Origin: Verrucomicrobiales bacterium
GTDB taxonomy: Bacteria > Verrucomicrobiota > Verrucomicrobiia > Limisphaerales > UBA1096
NCBI GenBank assembly: GCA_002684915.1
Contig: NYWG01000137.1
Span: 1 to 33,554 of the forward strand
Length of the DNA: 33,554 nt
Direction: 5' to 3'
Part shown: piece by piece, positions 19,601 to 28,089 of the stretch
Layout: every line of letters begins with the position of its first letter
Position numbering within the stretch: position 1 is the first letter of the stretch
Notes under the pieces: model-generated
What the model saw: only the letters and a program-made list of their open reading frames with translations
Told to the model about the DNA's origin: nothing
The model's database searches: none
Program-made: the position numbers and the translations under genes

Positions 19601-21080
19601 TCGAACTTTTATCCTCTCTGCTAAAATTAGAGATTATGAATATCATTAGAAGATTAACAACCAAGCCAAAAACACCAGCATGTATTCCCCAATTTGATAA
19701 TGTGCTAACTGGATATAGTGCAAATACACAGATCAAACCACCAACCAAACCCCAAAATGGAGCATTAGCCTTCATCCCTCTCCAATACATACCTAGAATA
19801 AATCCCGGCGCTAGCTGCATCAGCATATCAAATTTCATATTCATGAGTTTAACCAATGTCGGTTTGTTCTCAAGTGATTGTAAATATATGGCAACGCTCG
19901 CCATAATAAATACCACAATCAAAGAGATTGATTTACCTATAAAAGTCAATCTAGCTTGGCTGGCTTTGGGATTAATTTGGCGATAATATATATCTTTAGT
20001 CAACATAGATGACACAGATAACAGGACAGAATCTGCTGTAGACATTAATGCAGCGAGTACAGCGGATAGAAGCAACACAACCAACCATCTGTGCAGCACA
20101 GACTTACCCATAACAATTTTGCAAACCTCACTAAATACCCGATCTGAATCCTCACTACTAAGTCCAGACAACTCAGGTGAAGCCAACGCAGTTATCCCAA
20201 CTAAAACTGCAATTAGTGATGCAGTTAATGGCAGAAATGCCATTGTTGCGACACCGTTCCGAAGCACTTTCTGACTACGTGCTGCATAAATACGCTGGAT
20301 TGCTTGCGGATAAAGTGCACCACCCAAACCTACCACAAAAATATAACTAAACCACTGCCGGCTCATAAGTGAATTGGGGACTGAAACTTTTTCCGGTTTA
20401 GACGATTTGAGTAACTCATAGCTTTTACTCAATCCACCAAAATGATCAAGAACTACGAAAAGTAAAACAACAAACCCAACCATTAGAATTCCACCCTGAA
20501 TCATATCCGTCCAAGCTACAGCCCGAAAGCCGCCAAGCGTCTCGTATACCAGCATTATAACTGCAAGAAGAATAACTCCAGCGATGAATGCAGTACGTTC
20601 TTCAAATTCAGTTATACCCTGCAGGAGAAGCCCCATGGATGTTAGTTGAGCGAGCAAATAATTGCCAATTGCTAGAACCATAGTGATTGAAGCGAGCACA
20701 GTGTATGGCCTATGAGCAAATCGATACTCAAGAAAATCTGCAGGAGTAATAAAATTTTCCTGCTTTGCCAAACTGTGCAATCTCGGAGCGAACACAAGGT
20801 AGACCACAATAATAGAAGTCATGAAATGCACACTCATCAACCAAGGATATCCGATTCGGAAAGTTTTACCGGTGAACGCGAATAGTGTGTTTCCACTATA
20901 CTGTGTAGCATAAAGAGTCAGCACTAAAACCATAAATCCAACACCCGATCCTGCCAGGTAAAAGTCCTTAAGCGAATTCTCCGTTCGAGCCCGCATTCCC
21001 CAATAGCCAACACCAATTAACGACAATAAATATATGGCTATAAAGCCTAGCTCAATAGGGCCGAGCGGAATTTTACTCAT
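19590..21080 (-). CDS. Sodium:solute symporter (SSS family)
   Basis: About 13 hydrophobic segments; YLAGSGVGFMVLVLTLYATQYSGNTLFAFTGKTFRIGYPWLM, ETLGGFRAVAWTDMIQGGILMVGFVVLL, LSAVLAALMSTADSVLLSVSSMLTKDIY. Confidence 0.92.
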   Translation of the reverse strand: MSKIPLGPIELGFIAIYLLSLIGVGYWGMRARTENSLKDFYLAGSGVGFMVLVLTLYATQYSGNTLFAFTGKTFRIGYPWLMSVHFMTSIIVVYLVFAPRLHSLAKQENFITPADFLEYRFAHRPYTVLASITMVLAIGNYLLAQLTSMGLLLQGITEFEERTAFIAGVILLAVIMLVYETLGGFRAVAWTDMIQGGILMVGFVVLLFVVLDHFGGLSKSYELLKSSKPEKVSVPNSLMSRQWFSYIFVVGLGGALYPQAIQRIYAARSQKVLRNGVATMAFLPLTASLIAVLVGITALASPELSGLSSEDSDRVFSEVCKIVMGKSVLHRWLVVLLLSAVLAALMSTADSVLLSVSSMLTKDIYYRQINPKASQARLTFIGKSISLIVVFIMASVAIYLQSLENKPTLVKLMNMKFDMLMQLAPGFILGMYWRGMKANAPFWGLVGGLICVFALYPVSTLSNWGIHAGVFGLVVNLLMIFIISNFSREDKSSIGS

Positions 21081-21322
21081 TCTTCACCCTCCGATTCTTC
21101 ACTATCAGTAGGCCATGTTCGGAATGCCGCCCAAGCTGTTAAACAGGAAATCAAAAAAGAAATAAACGTGCTAACACCTACCCATAACGGCATACCTAAT
21201 ATTAATGGTTTCTCGCCTCCATCAGCCCAGTACCAAGGCACAGCCAGAATAAAAAGTAATGCAAAACCCAAAACTAGCAACCATGGCAGTCGGGATGATT
21301 TCAACTCATGATCTCTCATCAC
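21077..21322 (-). CDS. Small two-TM protein, DUF3311-like, likely symporter partner
   Basis: LPWLLVLGFALLFILAVPWYWADGGEKPLILGMPLWVGVSTFISFLISCLTAWAAF. 4-nt overlaps with both the upstream class-III enzyme gene and the downstream SSS gene. Confidence 0.7.
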   Translation of the reverse strand: MMRDHELKSSRLPWLLVLGFALLFILAVPWYWADGGEKPLILGMPLWVGVSTFISFLISCLTAWAAFRTWPTDSEESEGEE

Positions 21323-22608
21323 AATGACTGAGCTTTTTGAAATGCTCTTTTAATAATAAAAACTGCTTCATCCATTTCTTGATCTGTAATAGTCAAAGGC
21401 GGAGTTAATGTCAGCACATTCCCATTTGACACCTTGAAACTCAGGCCATTGGAAAGGCATTCATATAAAATGCACTCCGATATGTCTGGGCGTATCATTT
21501 CAATCGCCAGAGCAAGGCCAAGTCCGCGAATCTCTTTCACAATTGATAAGTTACTAAACAGCCCCTCTAACTCCATTTTTGTCTTTCGCCCAAGACTTGC
21601 AGATCTATCAATGAGTTTTTCAGACTCGATAACATCGAACATTGCTAGAGCTGCCGCAGCGCCAACCGGTGATTTTTCATGCGTATAGTGACCTAAAGCC
21701 TTCATTTGGGCTATATCGAGATTATTTTTAGCTATTATTGAAGCCATAGGGAAAACACCACCACCGAGACCTTTACCCACTATCAAAATATCAGGTATAA
21801 CTCCACTATGCTCGCAACAAAACATTTTACCAGTTCTTCCAAATGCTAAAGGGATTTCATCTAAAATTAAAAGTGCACCATAACGGTCGCACAGCTCTCT
21901 CAAGCGCAACCAATAACCATTCTCCGGCTTTTCAACTGTAGTACATCTCATTGGCTCTGAAATTATTGCACCGATATCCCCCTCCTTCTCCATTATCTTT
22001 TCTATCTCATCTGCATCTGCAGTTTTTTTTGGCCAAGGCACGTGAAAACAACCAGGTAATAATGGGCCTAAATCATCTCTAAATAGTGCCTCACCACCTA
22101 TAGATATCGCATCAAGCGAAGCTCCATGAAAAGTACCCCACATAGAAATTGTCTTGTGCCTTCCTGTAGCATAACGAGCAAGTTTCATTGCCATACCAAC
22201 AGCAGATGTTCCACCAGGTGCAAATAAGACCTTATTCAAATCACCTGGTGCAAATTCGCTAAGTTTCTCAGCAAGTTCAATAGCTGGCTTATTTGTAAAA
22301 CGCCTTGGGCAAAACGACAATTCATCCAGCTGCAATTTAATGGCATCTATAACTTTTGGATGCGAATAACCAATTTGATGTAAACTATTCCCATGAAAAT
22401 CCAAATATTTTCGACCTGAAGCATCAATCAGATAAGACCCTTCACACTTAATTATTTCAGTAAGACATGGAGTGGAAAGGGATTGATGTAGAAAAAATTT
22501 ATCATCTCTAGCCAAAGTTTCTCTTACAGTTGTATCAATATACTGATCTTGCCACATGTGGCGCAATGGAGTGGAGTTAAAATCTCCTTCTGTATTTTCA
22601 AGAGACAT
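21319..22608 (-). CDS. pbfA: Class-III PLP enzyme, probable PbfA-like (R)-1-hydroxy-2-aminoethylphosphonate ammonia-lyase
   Basis: Class-III fold: YLDFHGNSLHQIGYSHPKVIDAIK, LFAPGGTSAVGMAMKLAR, ISEPMRCTTVE, LILDEIPLAFGRTGKMFCCEHSG, PLP-Lys VGKGLGGGVFPMASII. The PbfA call relies on N-terminal pattern recall (DDKFFLHQSLSTPCL) and adjacency to phnW/phnY/phnA. Confidence 0.65.
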   Translation of the reverse strand: MSLENTEGDFNSTPLRHMWQDQYIDTTVRETLARDDKFFLHQSLSTPCLTEIIKCEGSYLIDASGRKYLDFHGNSLHQIGYSHPKVIDAIKLQLDELSFCPRRFTNKPAIELAEKLSEFAPGDLNKVLFAPGGTSAVGMAMKLARYATGRHKTISMWGTFHGASLDAISIGGEALFRDDLGPLLPGCFHVPWPKKTADADEIEKIMEKEGDIGAIISEPMRCTTVEKPENGYWLRLRELCDRYGALLILDEIPLAFGRTGKMFCCEHSGVIPDILIVGKGLGGGVFPMASIIAKNNLDIAQMKALGHYTHEKSPVGAAAALAMFDVIESEKLIDRSASLGRKTKMELEGLFSNLSIVKEIRGLGLALAIEMIRPDISECILYECLSNGLSFKVSNGNVLTLTPPLTITDQEMDEAVFIIKRAFQKAQSL

Positions 22609-22626
22609 TGAATTTGACTTAAAGAT

Positions 22627-23844
22627 TCATAATAAAGTTACATTTTGATAACGCGACCGATATTCCTTTGGCACCATACCAGTTTCCCTTTTGAAAAATC
22701 GAGCAAGTTCCTCCGGACTGCCAAATTTCATTTCCTTCGCAATCTGACTTATCTTTTCATTAGAGTTCTTAAGTAAAGTCTGAAGCTTTGCCAACCGTAC
22801 ACGCTTAATTTCCTCCTTCGGAGTATGTCCCATCTGCTGGACAAAGTGCTTATTAAAGCCTGAAAGGGAAAGCGAACTTCTAGCCGCCACTTCGGTTACA
22901 TGTATTGGATAAACTGGAGCAACAGCTCGGATATATTGGACTGCTTCAGTAACTATAAGGTCGTCAATAGCAAAAGTATTAGTGGACTCTCGAGCAACGA
23001 TATCACGAATGTGTATAGTCACTAAATGGTCATTGTTAATAGACTTTCCATTCATCATGCCAGAAAGAAGACGAGCTGCTTCATATCCTACACTTTCTCC
23101 TGGATAGGCCACGCTGGATAATGGAGGAGTTGATATTTGACAGAATACCTCATCAGCATTGGTTCCCATCACGGCAATTTCTTCTGGAACTAAAATGCCG
23201 ACCTCGTTGCAAATGCGAATAATATTACTACCAAGCATATCATCTTTGGCAAAAATGCCAACTGGCTTAGGAAGCCGACTGAGCTCTTCTACAATTCTCT
23301 CATGCATCTTTACCCAACGACCATCCCATGGGAGATGATCGGGCTCAATCTGCACTTTAATACAATTAAAACCAGCCAATCGTATTTGCTGCTCAAAAGC
23401 ATCCCCTCTTTCAATAGAATAATTCCTAGAAGGATCTCCCCAATAAGAAAAATTCTTCAATCCAAGTGTAAGCATATGCTGAGCAGCTTGTTTTCCTATT
23501 TCAAAATTATTTGGAATCACTGTAGGAAACCCTTTTCCAAGGCACTCAGCACTTAGATTAACTACTGGGATTTTACACTGTTTAAAAATCTCAGCTTCTT
23601 CTGCTGAATATCTAAACAATATCAAACCATCCCCTCTCCAATTTTCATCAATTAAAACAGGTGCCATTTCATTGGTGGAATCAACAAGTGTCTGAATTTG
23701 CCATTGCTCATTATTTCGAATGAAATCAACAATCCCTCGAAATATAGGCCGAGTAAAAGAAGCCCATGAGGGAACACGGATACCCACTACAGGCATACCA
23801 CTCCTTACCTCAGGTTTAACATCATGCTGATTGGATTGAGTCAT
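22627..23844 (-). CDS. XylR-like transcriptional regulator (periplasmic-binding/LacI-type sensor domain + AraC HTH)
   Basis: Sensor-like PVVGIRVPSWASFTRPIFRGIVDFIRNNEQW...GDGLILFRYSAEEAEIF...PVVNLSAECLGKGFPTVIPNNFEIGKQAAQHML; C-terminal AraC domain SLSLSGFNKHFVQQMGHTPKEEIKRVRLAKLQTLLKNSNEKISQIAKEMKFGSPEELARFFKRETGMVPKEYRSRY. Confidence 0.9.
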   Translation of the reverse strand: MTQSNQHDVKPEVRSGMPVVGIRVPSWASFTRPIFRGIVDFIRNNEQWQIQTLVDSTNEMAPVLIDENWRGDGLILFRYSAEEAEIFKQCKIPVVNLSAECLGKGFPTVIPNNFEIGKQAAQHMLTLGLKNFSYWGDPSRNYSIERGDAFEQQIRLAGFNCIKVQIEPDHLPWDGRWVKMHERIVEELSRLPKPVGIFAKDDMLGSNIIRICNEVGILVPEEIAVMGTNADEVFCQISTPPLSSVAYPGESVGYEAARLLSGMMNGKSINNDHLVTIHIRDIVARESTNTFAIDDLIVTEAVQYIRAVAPVYPIHVTEVAARSSLSLSGFNKHFVQQMGHTPKEEIKRVRLAKLQTLLKNSNEKISQIAKEMKFGSPEELARFFKRETGMVPKEYRSRYQNVTLL

Positions 23845-23922
23845 TTCAGGCTAGCATGTAATTAAATGAGAAAATTAAAACAAGAAACCTTTAAGTCACT
23901 ATTCATAATAATAAATAGATTT

Positions 23923-23943
23923 TAGATTGATAATTGCAATCTA
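23923..23943. promoter_or_regulatory. Perfect inverted repeat upstream of the XylR-like regulator gene (candidate operator)
   Basis: TAGATTG-ATAATTG-CAATCTA: perfect 7-nt arms with a 7-nt spacer, about 80 bp upstream of the regulator start codon. Confidence 0.35.
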
Positions 23944-24015
23944 GTGAATCAACTAATTCTGATGTTTTTGCATTTCATACTCGAATGTCAAGTATCGAAA
24001 AAGATGGATTAAAGA

Positions 24016-26037
24016 CTACTCCTTTATATTAACCGGACGATTGTCCCTTTTACTTAACAGTCGATTCACTTCTTCTCTATCAAGCGAGCCATCATCAAGA
24101 ATCAAAATTTCATGCGTATTTTTAATACTTGAAAACTCCCTTTTTGCAGCTAACCACACACTCATTGCTTCCTTTGATTTACGCCCAATTTCACTATTCT
24201 CAGATAAATAATCATACTCGAAAGTGGCATATGTTTTTTGGGATTTTAAACTTTTATAAGCTATATAACGCACCACCCCATAAGGATCATTCAAAAGTGA
24301 AATAAGATAAGGAGGTAGCCAATCAGTTCCTGATGCAGTCTTTGCTGGGCCCCATCCACCATGCCAAGCCGCTATTGCACGCTGAGCCGCATCACCTTTT
24401 AACATCCAAAGAATCCATGCAGAAATATTTTTCTGATCATCTTCAAGGGGATATATTGGATGATTATATCTCACACTTAACTGCCTCTGAGTCCATTCTA
24501 AAGTTTTGTCCAAGTGGCAGAGATTACACGCATTCGGAACACCATGCTCCACACTTCTAAACGCAGAAGGCGATTGAATTTGATGACTCCTTAACGCACC
24601 AAGCAACGCATAGCTTGTGTGCGGCATATGACAATTAATACAACTACTACCAGAAGAACCTACTTCATGATGTGTATGTAATTTTATATTCGTAGTATAC
24701 TTATCATCTTTATGACATTGAACACATGACTGATTACCTACCAGGTCCTGCCTTAGCTGATCTTTTGGGTCACTATGGTGCATAGAATGACAATCCAGAC
24801 ATGAAATATTATTCATTCCTTCTTTTTCATTAGTATAGCATGCACTAACCCGCATAGCCGTAAACTCTCGCCCCCCGGCTAATATAGTCCCATCGTCCCA
24901 CCATCTCTCTTGAAAGAACTCCTTATTTTTCTTTAGCTCATCCAAGTTGATTTTACTGCCCGAAGATCCTGGATGTTGAATAAAGTATCTATAATCGTGG
25001 ATATTATCACCTGGCCTATACATCGGTCCATTCCTAGCATACTCCATCCCAACTTCTGCATCTTTATAAATATAAACCCCATGACACTGACCACATATTT
25101 GGCTGGAAAGTTTATGATCAAGTTTAGCTGGGTTTTTTATGTTTTCGGCAGTTATAGATTTGTCGCCAAAATGTTTAGCATACCTAGCAATTGGGGATTG
25201 ATAATGTTTTACATGCTCTTCAGCCCCTCCGTGACATGATTCACAAGAAATACCAAACTCAGATACTTCTGTTTCAAATTTATTACTTCCCTTAAGACCA
25301 GGATTCCCATTTGTACTATGACACTTAATACAATGATGATTCCACTGTGAAATCATTCGTTTACTAGATGGGGCCCTCATAAAGGCATCTTCTCTAGGTA
25401 TCCACTTATCCTCCTTGGGCAAATATACTAACGGCAATGTCTGCAATAAATTTCCATATTTTGATTCATCAATACGGTCTACTTTATTTGATACAGATCC
25501 ATCAATCCAATATGTTTGGTAATGATGAGAGCCCGTGGTCATGACCACTCTCTTTTCCACTCTGGGAACCGATCTCAAATCAAGCATAGTAAGAACATCA
25601 TTTGTTCTAATCTGATACGTATAATCGTTGATTCTTCTACCAGTTTCAACTGTCTTCATAATAATCTCAGGGTCTGGGACTTTTGCCCAATATTGATTAT
25701 TTTTTTTGAAGACCTGATATTTTAAACCTCTGGAATTTATTTCTGACCCATCAAATCTACCCATAACCGAATGATCACCTGCAACCTGCGTCATAGTTCG
25801 ATGATAAGTTCCATACCAACTATTATATTCAGACGGATGACATGACCGACAATTATCAGAAGATATATAACCTTTTGTTTGCTCCTTGTTTGGAATCTTA
25901 GAGTTGAGAGTAAATCGATCTAAATCTTTTTTGGATAAATATTCCCAGTAAAAGAAAGTTAAAATTGCAGATAAAAAGATCAGTGAAACAAAAAAAATCC
26001 TCCCATTAATCCTTAGAGAATTTTCATTTTTGGACAT
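24016..26037 (-). CDS. Membrane-anchored or exported multiheme (8 x CXXCH) cytochrome c
   Basis: N-terminal TM IFFVSLIFLSAILTFFYW; CXXCH motifs: CRSCH, CIKCH, CESCH, CGQCH, CLDCH, CVQCH, CINCH, CNLCH; C-terminal PYLISLLNDPYGVVRYIAYKSLKS suggests a HEAT-like tail. Confidence 0.9.
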   Translation of the reverse strand: MSKNENSLRINGRIFFVSLIFLSAILTFFYWEYLSKKDLDRFTLNSKIPNKEQTKGYISSDNCRSCHPSEYNSWYGTYHRTMTQVAGDHSVMGRFDGSEINSRGLKYQVFKKNNQYWAKVPDPEIIMKTVETGRRINDYTYQIRTNDVLTMLDLRSVPRVEKRVVMTTGSHHYQTYWIDGSVSNKVDRIDESKYGNLLQTLPLVYLPKEDKWIPREDAFMRAPSSKRMISQWNHHCIKCHSTNGNPGLKGSNKFETEVSEFGISCESCHGGAEEHVKHYQSPIARYAKHFGDKSITAENIKNPAKLDHKLSSQICGQCHGVYIYKDAEVGMEYARNGPMYRPGDNIHDYRYFIQHPGSSGSKINLDELKKNKEFFQERWWDDGTILAGGREFTAMRVSACYTNEKEGMNNISCLDCHSMHHSDPKDQLRQDLVGNQSCVQCHKDDKYTTNIKLHTHHEVGSSGSSCINCHMPHTSYALLGALRSHQIQSPSAFRSVEHGVPNACNLCHLDKTLEWTQRQLSVRYNHPIYPLEDDQKNISAWILWMLKGDAAQRAIAAWHGGWGPAKTASGTDWLPPYLISLLNDPYGVVRYIAYKSLKSQKTYATFEYDYLSENSEIGRKSKEAMSVWLAAKREFSSIKNTHEILILDDGSLDREEVNRLLSKRDNRPVNIKE

Positions 26038-26075
26038 AACACAACTATTAACTCGTTTATTGGGTTAAAAGAGTG

Positions 26076-26942
26076 TTAGTTGCTGACACTTGGTAATACA
26101 AGATGATTAATCCAATTTTTAACTTCAAGCGTTCTAATTGAATCATCTAAAATGTCAGATTTAACCTTAAGCTCAGAGGCCATATCAGATCTAGAAGGCT
26201 CATTATGTAAAAGCTCTAATTGATTAATATAAGTCAAACCTTCACTCTCACTTTTAAAAAAATTAAGTTTTATTAATTTTTCCATACGACAAAACATCAA
26301 TCTTGCCATTTCGTGAAGATCATATTCCGGATGATATTGCACCGCCCAGAATTCTGAATTTTTATAACTTACTGCAACTGATTGCACTGAAGTAAAATCA
26401 TTACCTGAAAGCCGTATTCCTTTATCAGGTAAAACTGTGATCTCGTCATCATGACTGGTAAACGCATCAAAAACTTCTTGTTTTCCAAAATATAAAGGAT
26501 GACTCGACCCCTCACTTGTTAATTGGATATCCCGTGAAATTCCCATTTCCCTACCCTTAGGGTTTAATGCCACTTTACCGCCAGCTGCCACTACTGCAAT
26601 TTGAGCTGCCCAACAGCTGCCAAAAGCGGGCACCCCATACCGAAAACATTCTCTTGCAAATTCAATCTGAATTTTTACATCTGGGGTTCCTGAGTAAACA
26701 CAGGAACTACATCCAGTCCAAGCGATACCATGATAATTTTTAATCGCTTCTCCAGAAGGAAGATTAACACCCTGATCAGCAGGAAAAATAATGTCACACT
26801 GACTAGGAACAGGTGAGCATTTAAGAAGCATCTTTTTATATAGATCAGCCGCCAAACTTGCTCCACCTGACTGTAATTGGTCACGAGCTTCTCTTGTGTA
26901 ACCATCAATAATTAAAAATTTCAGTGGTTTTGCCTCTGCCAT
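26076..26942 (-). CDS. Class-I glutamine amidotransferase-like protein
   Basis: KFLIIDGYTREARD...GVPAFGSCWAAQIAVVAAGGKV (nucleophile Cys), SEFWAVQYHPEYDLHEMARL (His/Glu of the triad); no synthetase domain. Confidence 0.88.
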   Translation of the reverse strand: MAEAKPLKFLIIDGYTREARDQLQSGGASLAADLYKKMLLKCSPVPSQCDIIFPADQGVNLPSGEAIKNYHGIAWTGCSSCVYSGTPDVKIQIEFARECFRYGVPAFGSCWAAQIAVVAAGGKVALNPKGREMGISRDIQLTSEGSSHPLYFGKQEVFDAFTSHDDEITVLPDKGIRLSGNDFTSVQSVAVSYKNSEFWAVQYHPEYDLHEMARLMFCRMEKLIKLNFFKSESEGLTYINQLELLHNEPSRSDMASELKVKSDILDDSIRTLEVKNWINHLVLPSVSN

Positions 26943-26961
26943 AATTTGGTAAATTGCGTTC

Positions 26962-28089
26962 TTATCCCTCTTTCAAACCACTCATTACTTCTTCGATTCT
27001 CTTTAACAATTCTAATATATCATCTTTGAAAATATCCCCTATTGTGCCAATTCTGAAACAATCTGCATTTGACACTTTCCCTGGATAAATCACAAAACCG
27101 CGCTCCTTCAACGCATCGTAAAAATTTTGAAAATCAAATGCTGCCAAATCAGGACAATGAAACGAAGTAATAATTGGCGACTGAAATTCATCATTAATTA
27201 AGGTTTTAAATCCAATGGAACGCATCCCTTCTACTAGTGTTTTATGATTATTTAAATAACGATTATGCCTCGCTTCAACCCCCCCCTCAGCATCCAGTTC
27301 CTCTAATGCACAGGCAAATGCATTCACTACATGAGTTGGCGAAGTAAACCTCCACTTTCCGCCTTTTGATTCCATTTCCCGCCATTGTTCATACAGATCA
27401 AGACTGTGTGAACGAGCCAATCCTTTGGTCGATTCAAGCTGGTCTCGATCTGCAATAACGAAGCCAAACCCCGGCACACCCTGGACACACTTGTTCGCAG
27501 ACGAGATAAGATAATGTGCGCCAGTAGATTCCATGCTTATTGGGATACCACCAAACGAAGACATAGCATCAAGTATATATATACGACCCAGGCGACGTAC
27601 AATTTCCCCAACTGCTTCTGCCGGATTAAGCATTCCAGTGGTTGTCTCACAATGAACCATCGCAACGTGAGAAATAGCAGAATCTTCCATCAGAATTTTC
27701 TCTACTTCATTAAGATTCGTGAGCTCAGTCTCCACTTGGCTCAGCTCGACAGTTTCGATTCCAAGCATTCGAGATATAGTCGCAACTCGTGCACCATAAG
27801 CACCATTATTGAGAACAAGAAGCTTGCCCCCTGGAGGAATCACTGAACCTACAACCGACTCGACTGAAAATGTACCACTACCGGGCATAAGCACCGATGT
27901 GAAAGAGTCAAAGTTGACATCATCTCGCACAGCAAGACGAACCAGACTATTTCGAATAGACTCAACAATATTATTATAATCAACATCCCAAGTTGAGTAT
28001 TCCTCCATCATTGCTTCACGAACTGTTCTAGTCGTGGTGAGAGGACCAGGAGTTAACAACAGATACTGAGTGTCTCTCTCTCTTACCAT
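26962..28089 (-). CDS. phnW: 2-aminoethylphosphonate--pyruvate transaminase
   Basis: YLLLTPGPLTTTRTVREAMMEEYSTWDVDYNNIVESIR, VLMPGSGTFSVESVVGSVIPPGGKLLVLNNGAYGARVA, VHCETTTGMLNP, LDAMSSFGGIPI, SSANKCVQGVPGFGFVIAD (PLP Lys). Confidence 0.95.
   Translation of the reverse strand: MVRERDTQYLLLTPGPLTTTRTVREAMMEEYSTWDVDYNNIVESIRNSLVRLAVRDDVNFDSFTSVLMPGSGTFSVESVVGSVIPPGGKLLVLNNGAYGARVATISRMLGIETVELSQVETELTNLNEVEKILMEDSAISHVAMVHCETTTGMLNPAEAVGEIVRRLGRIYILDAMSSFGGIPISMESTGAHYLISSANKCVQGVPGFGFVIADRDQLESTKGLARSHSLDLYEQWREMESKGGKWRFTSPTHVVNAFACALEELDAEGGVEARHNRYLNNHKTLVEGMRSIGFKTLINDEFQSPIITSFHCPDLAAFDFQNFYDALKERGFVIYPGKVSNADCFRIGTIGDIFKDDILELLKRIEEVMSGLKEG

Noticed and set aside
24016-26037. Multiheme cytochrome as a pentaheme or octaheme nitrite reductase
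   Set aside because: No CXXCK motif, and the C-terminal HEAT-like tail is not typical; the number of CXXCH motifs alone is not enough for this call.
26076-26942. GATase-like protein as the amidotransferase domain of GMP synthase or HisH
   Set aside because: No synthetase domain is adjacent and the neighbourhood is catabolic; only the catalytic triad context is shared.
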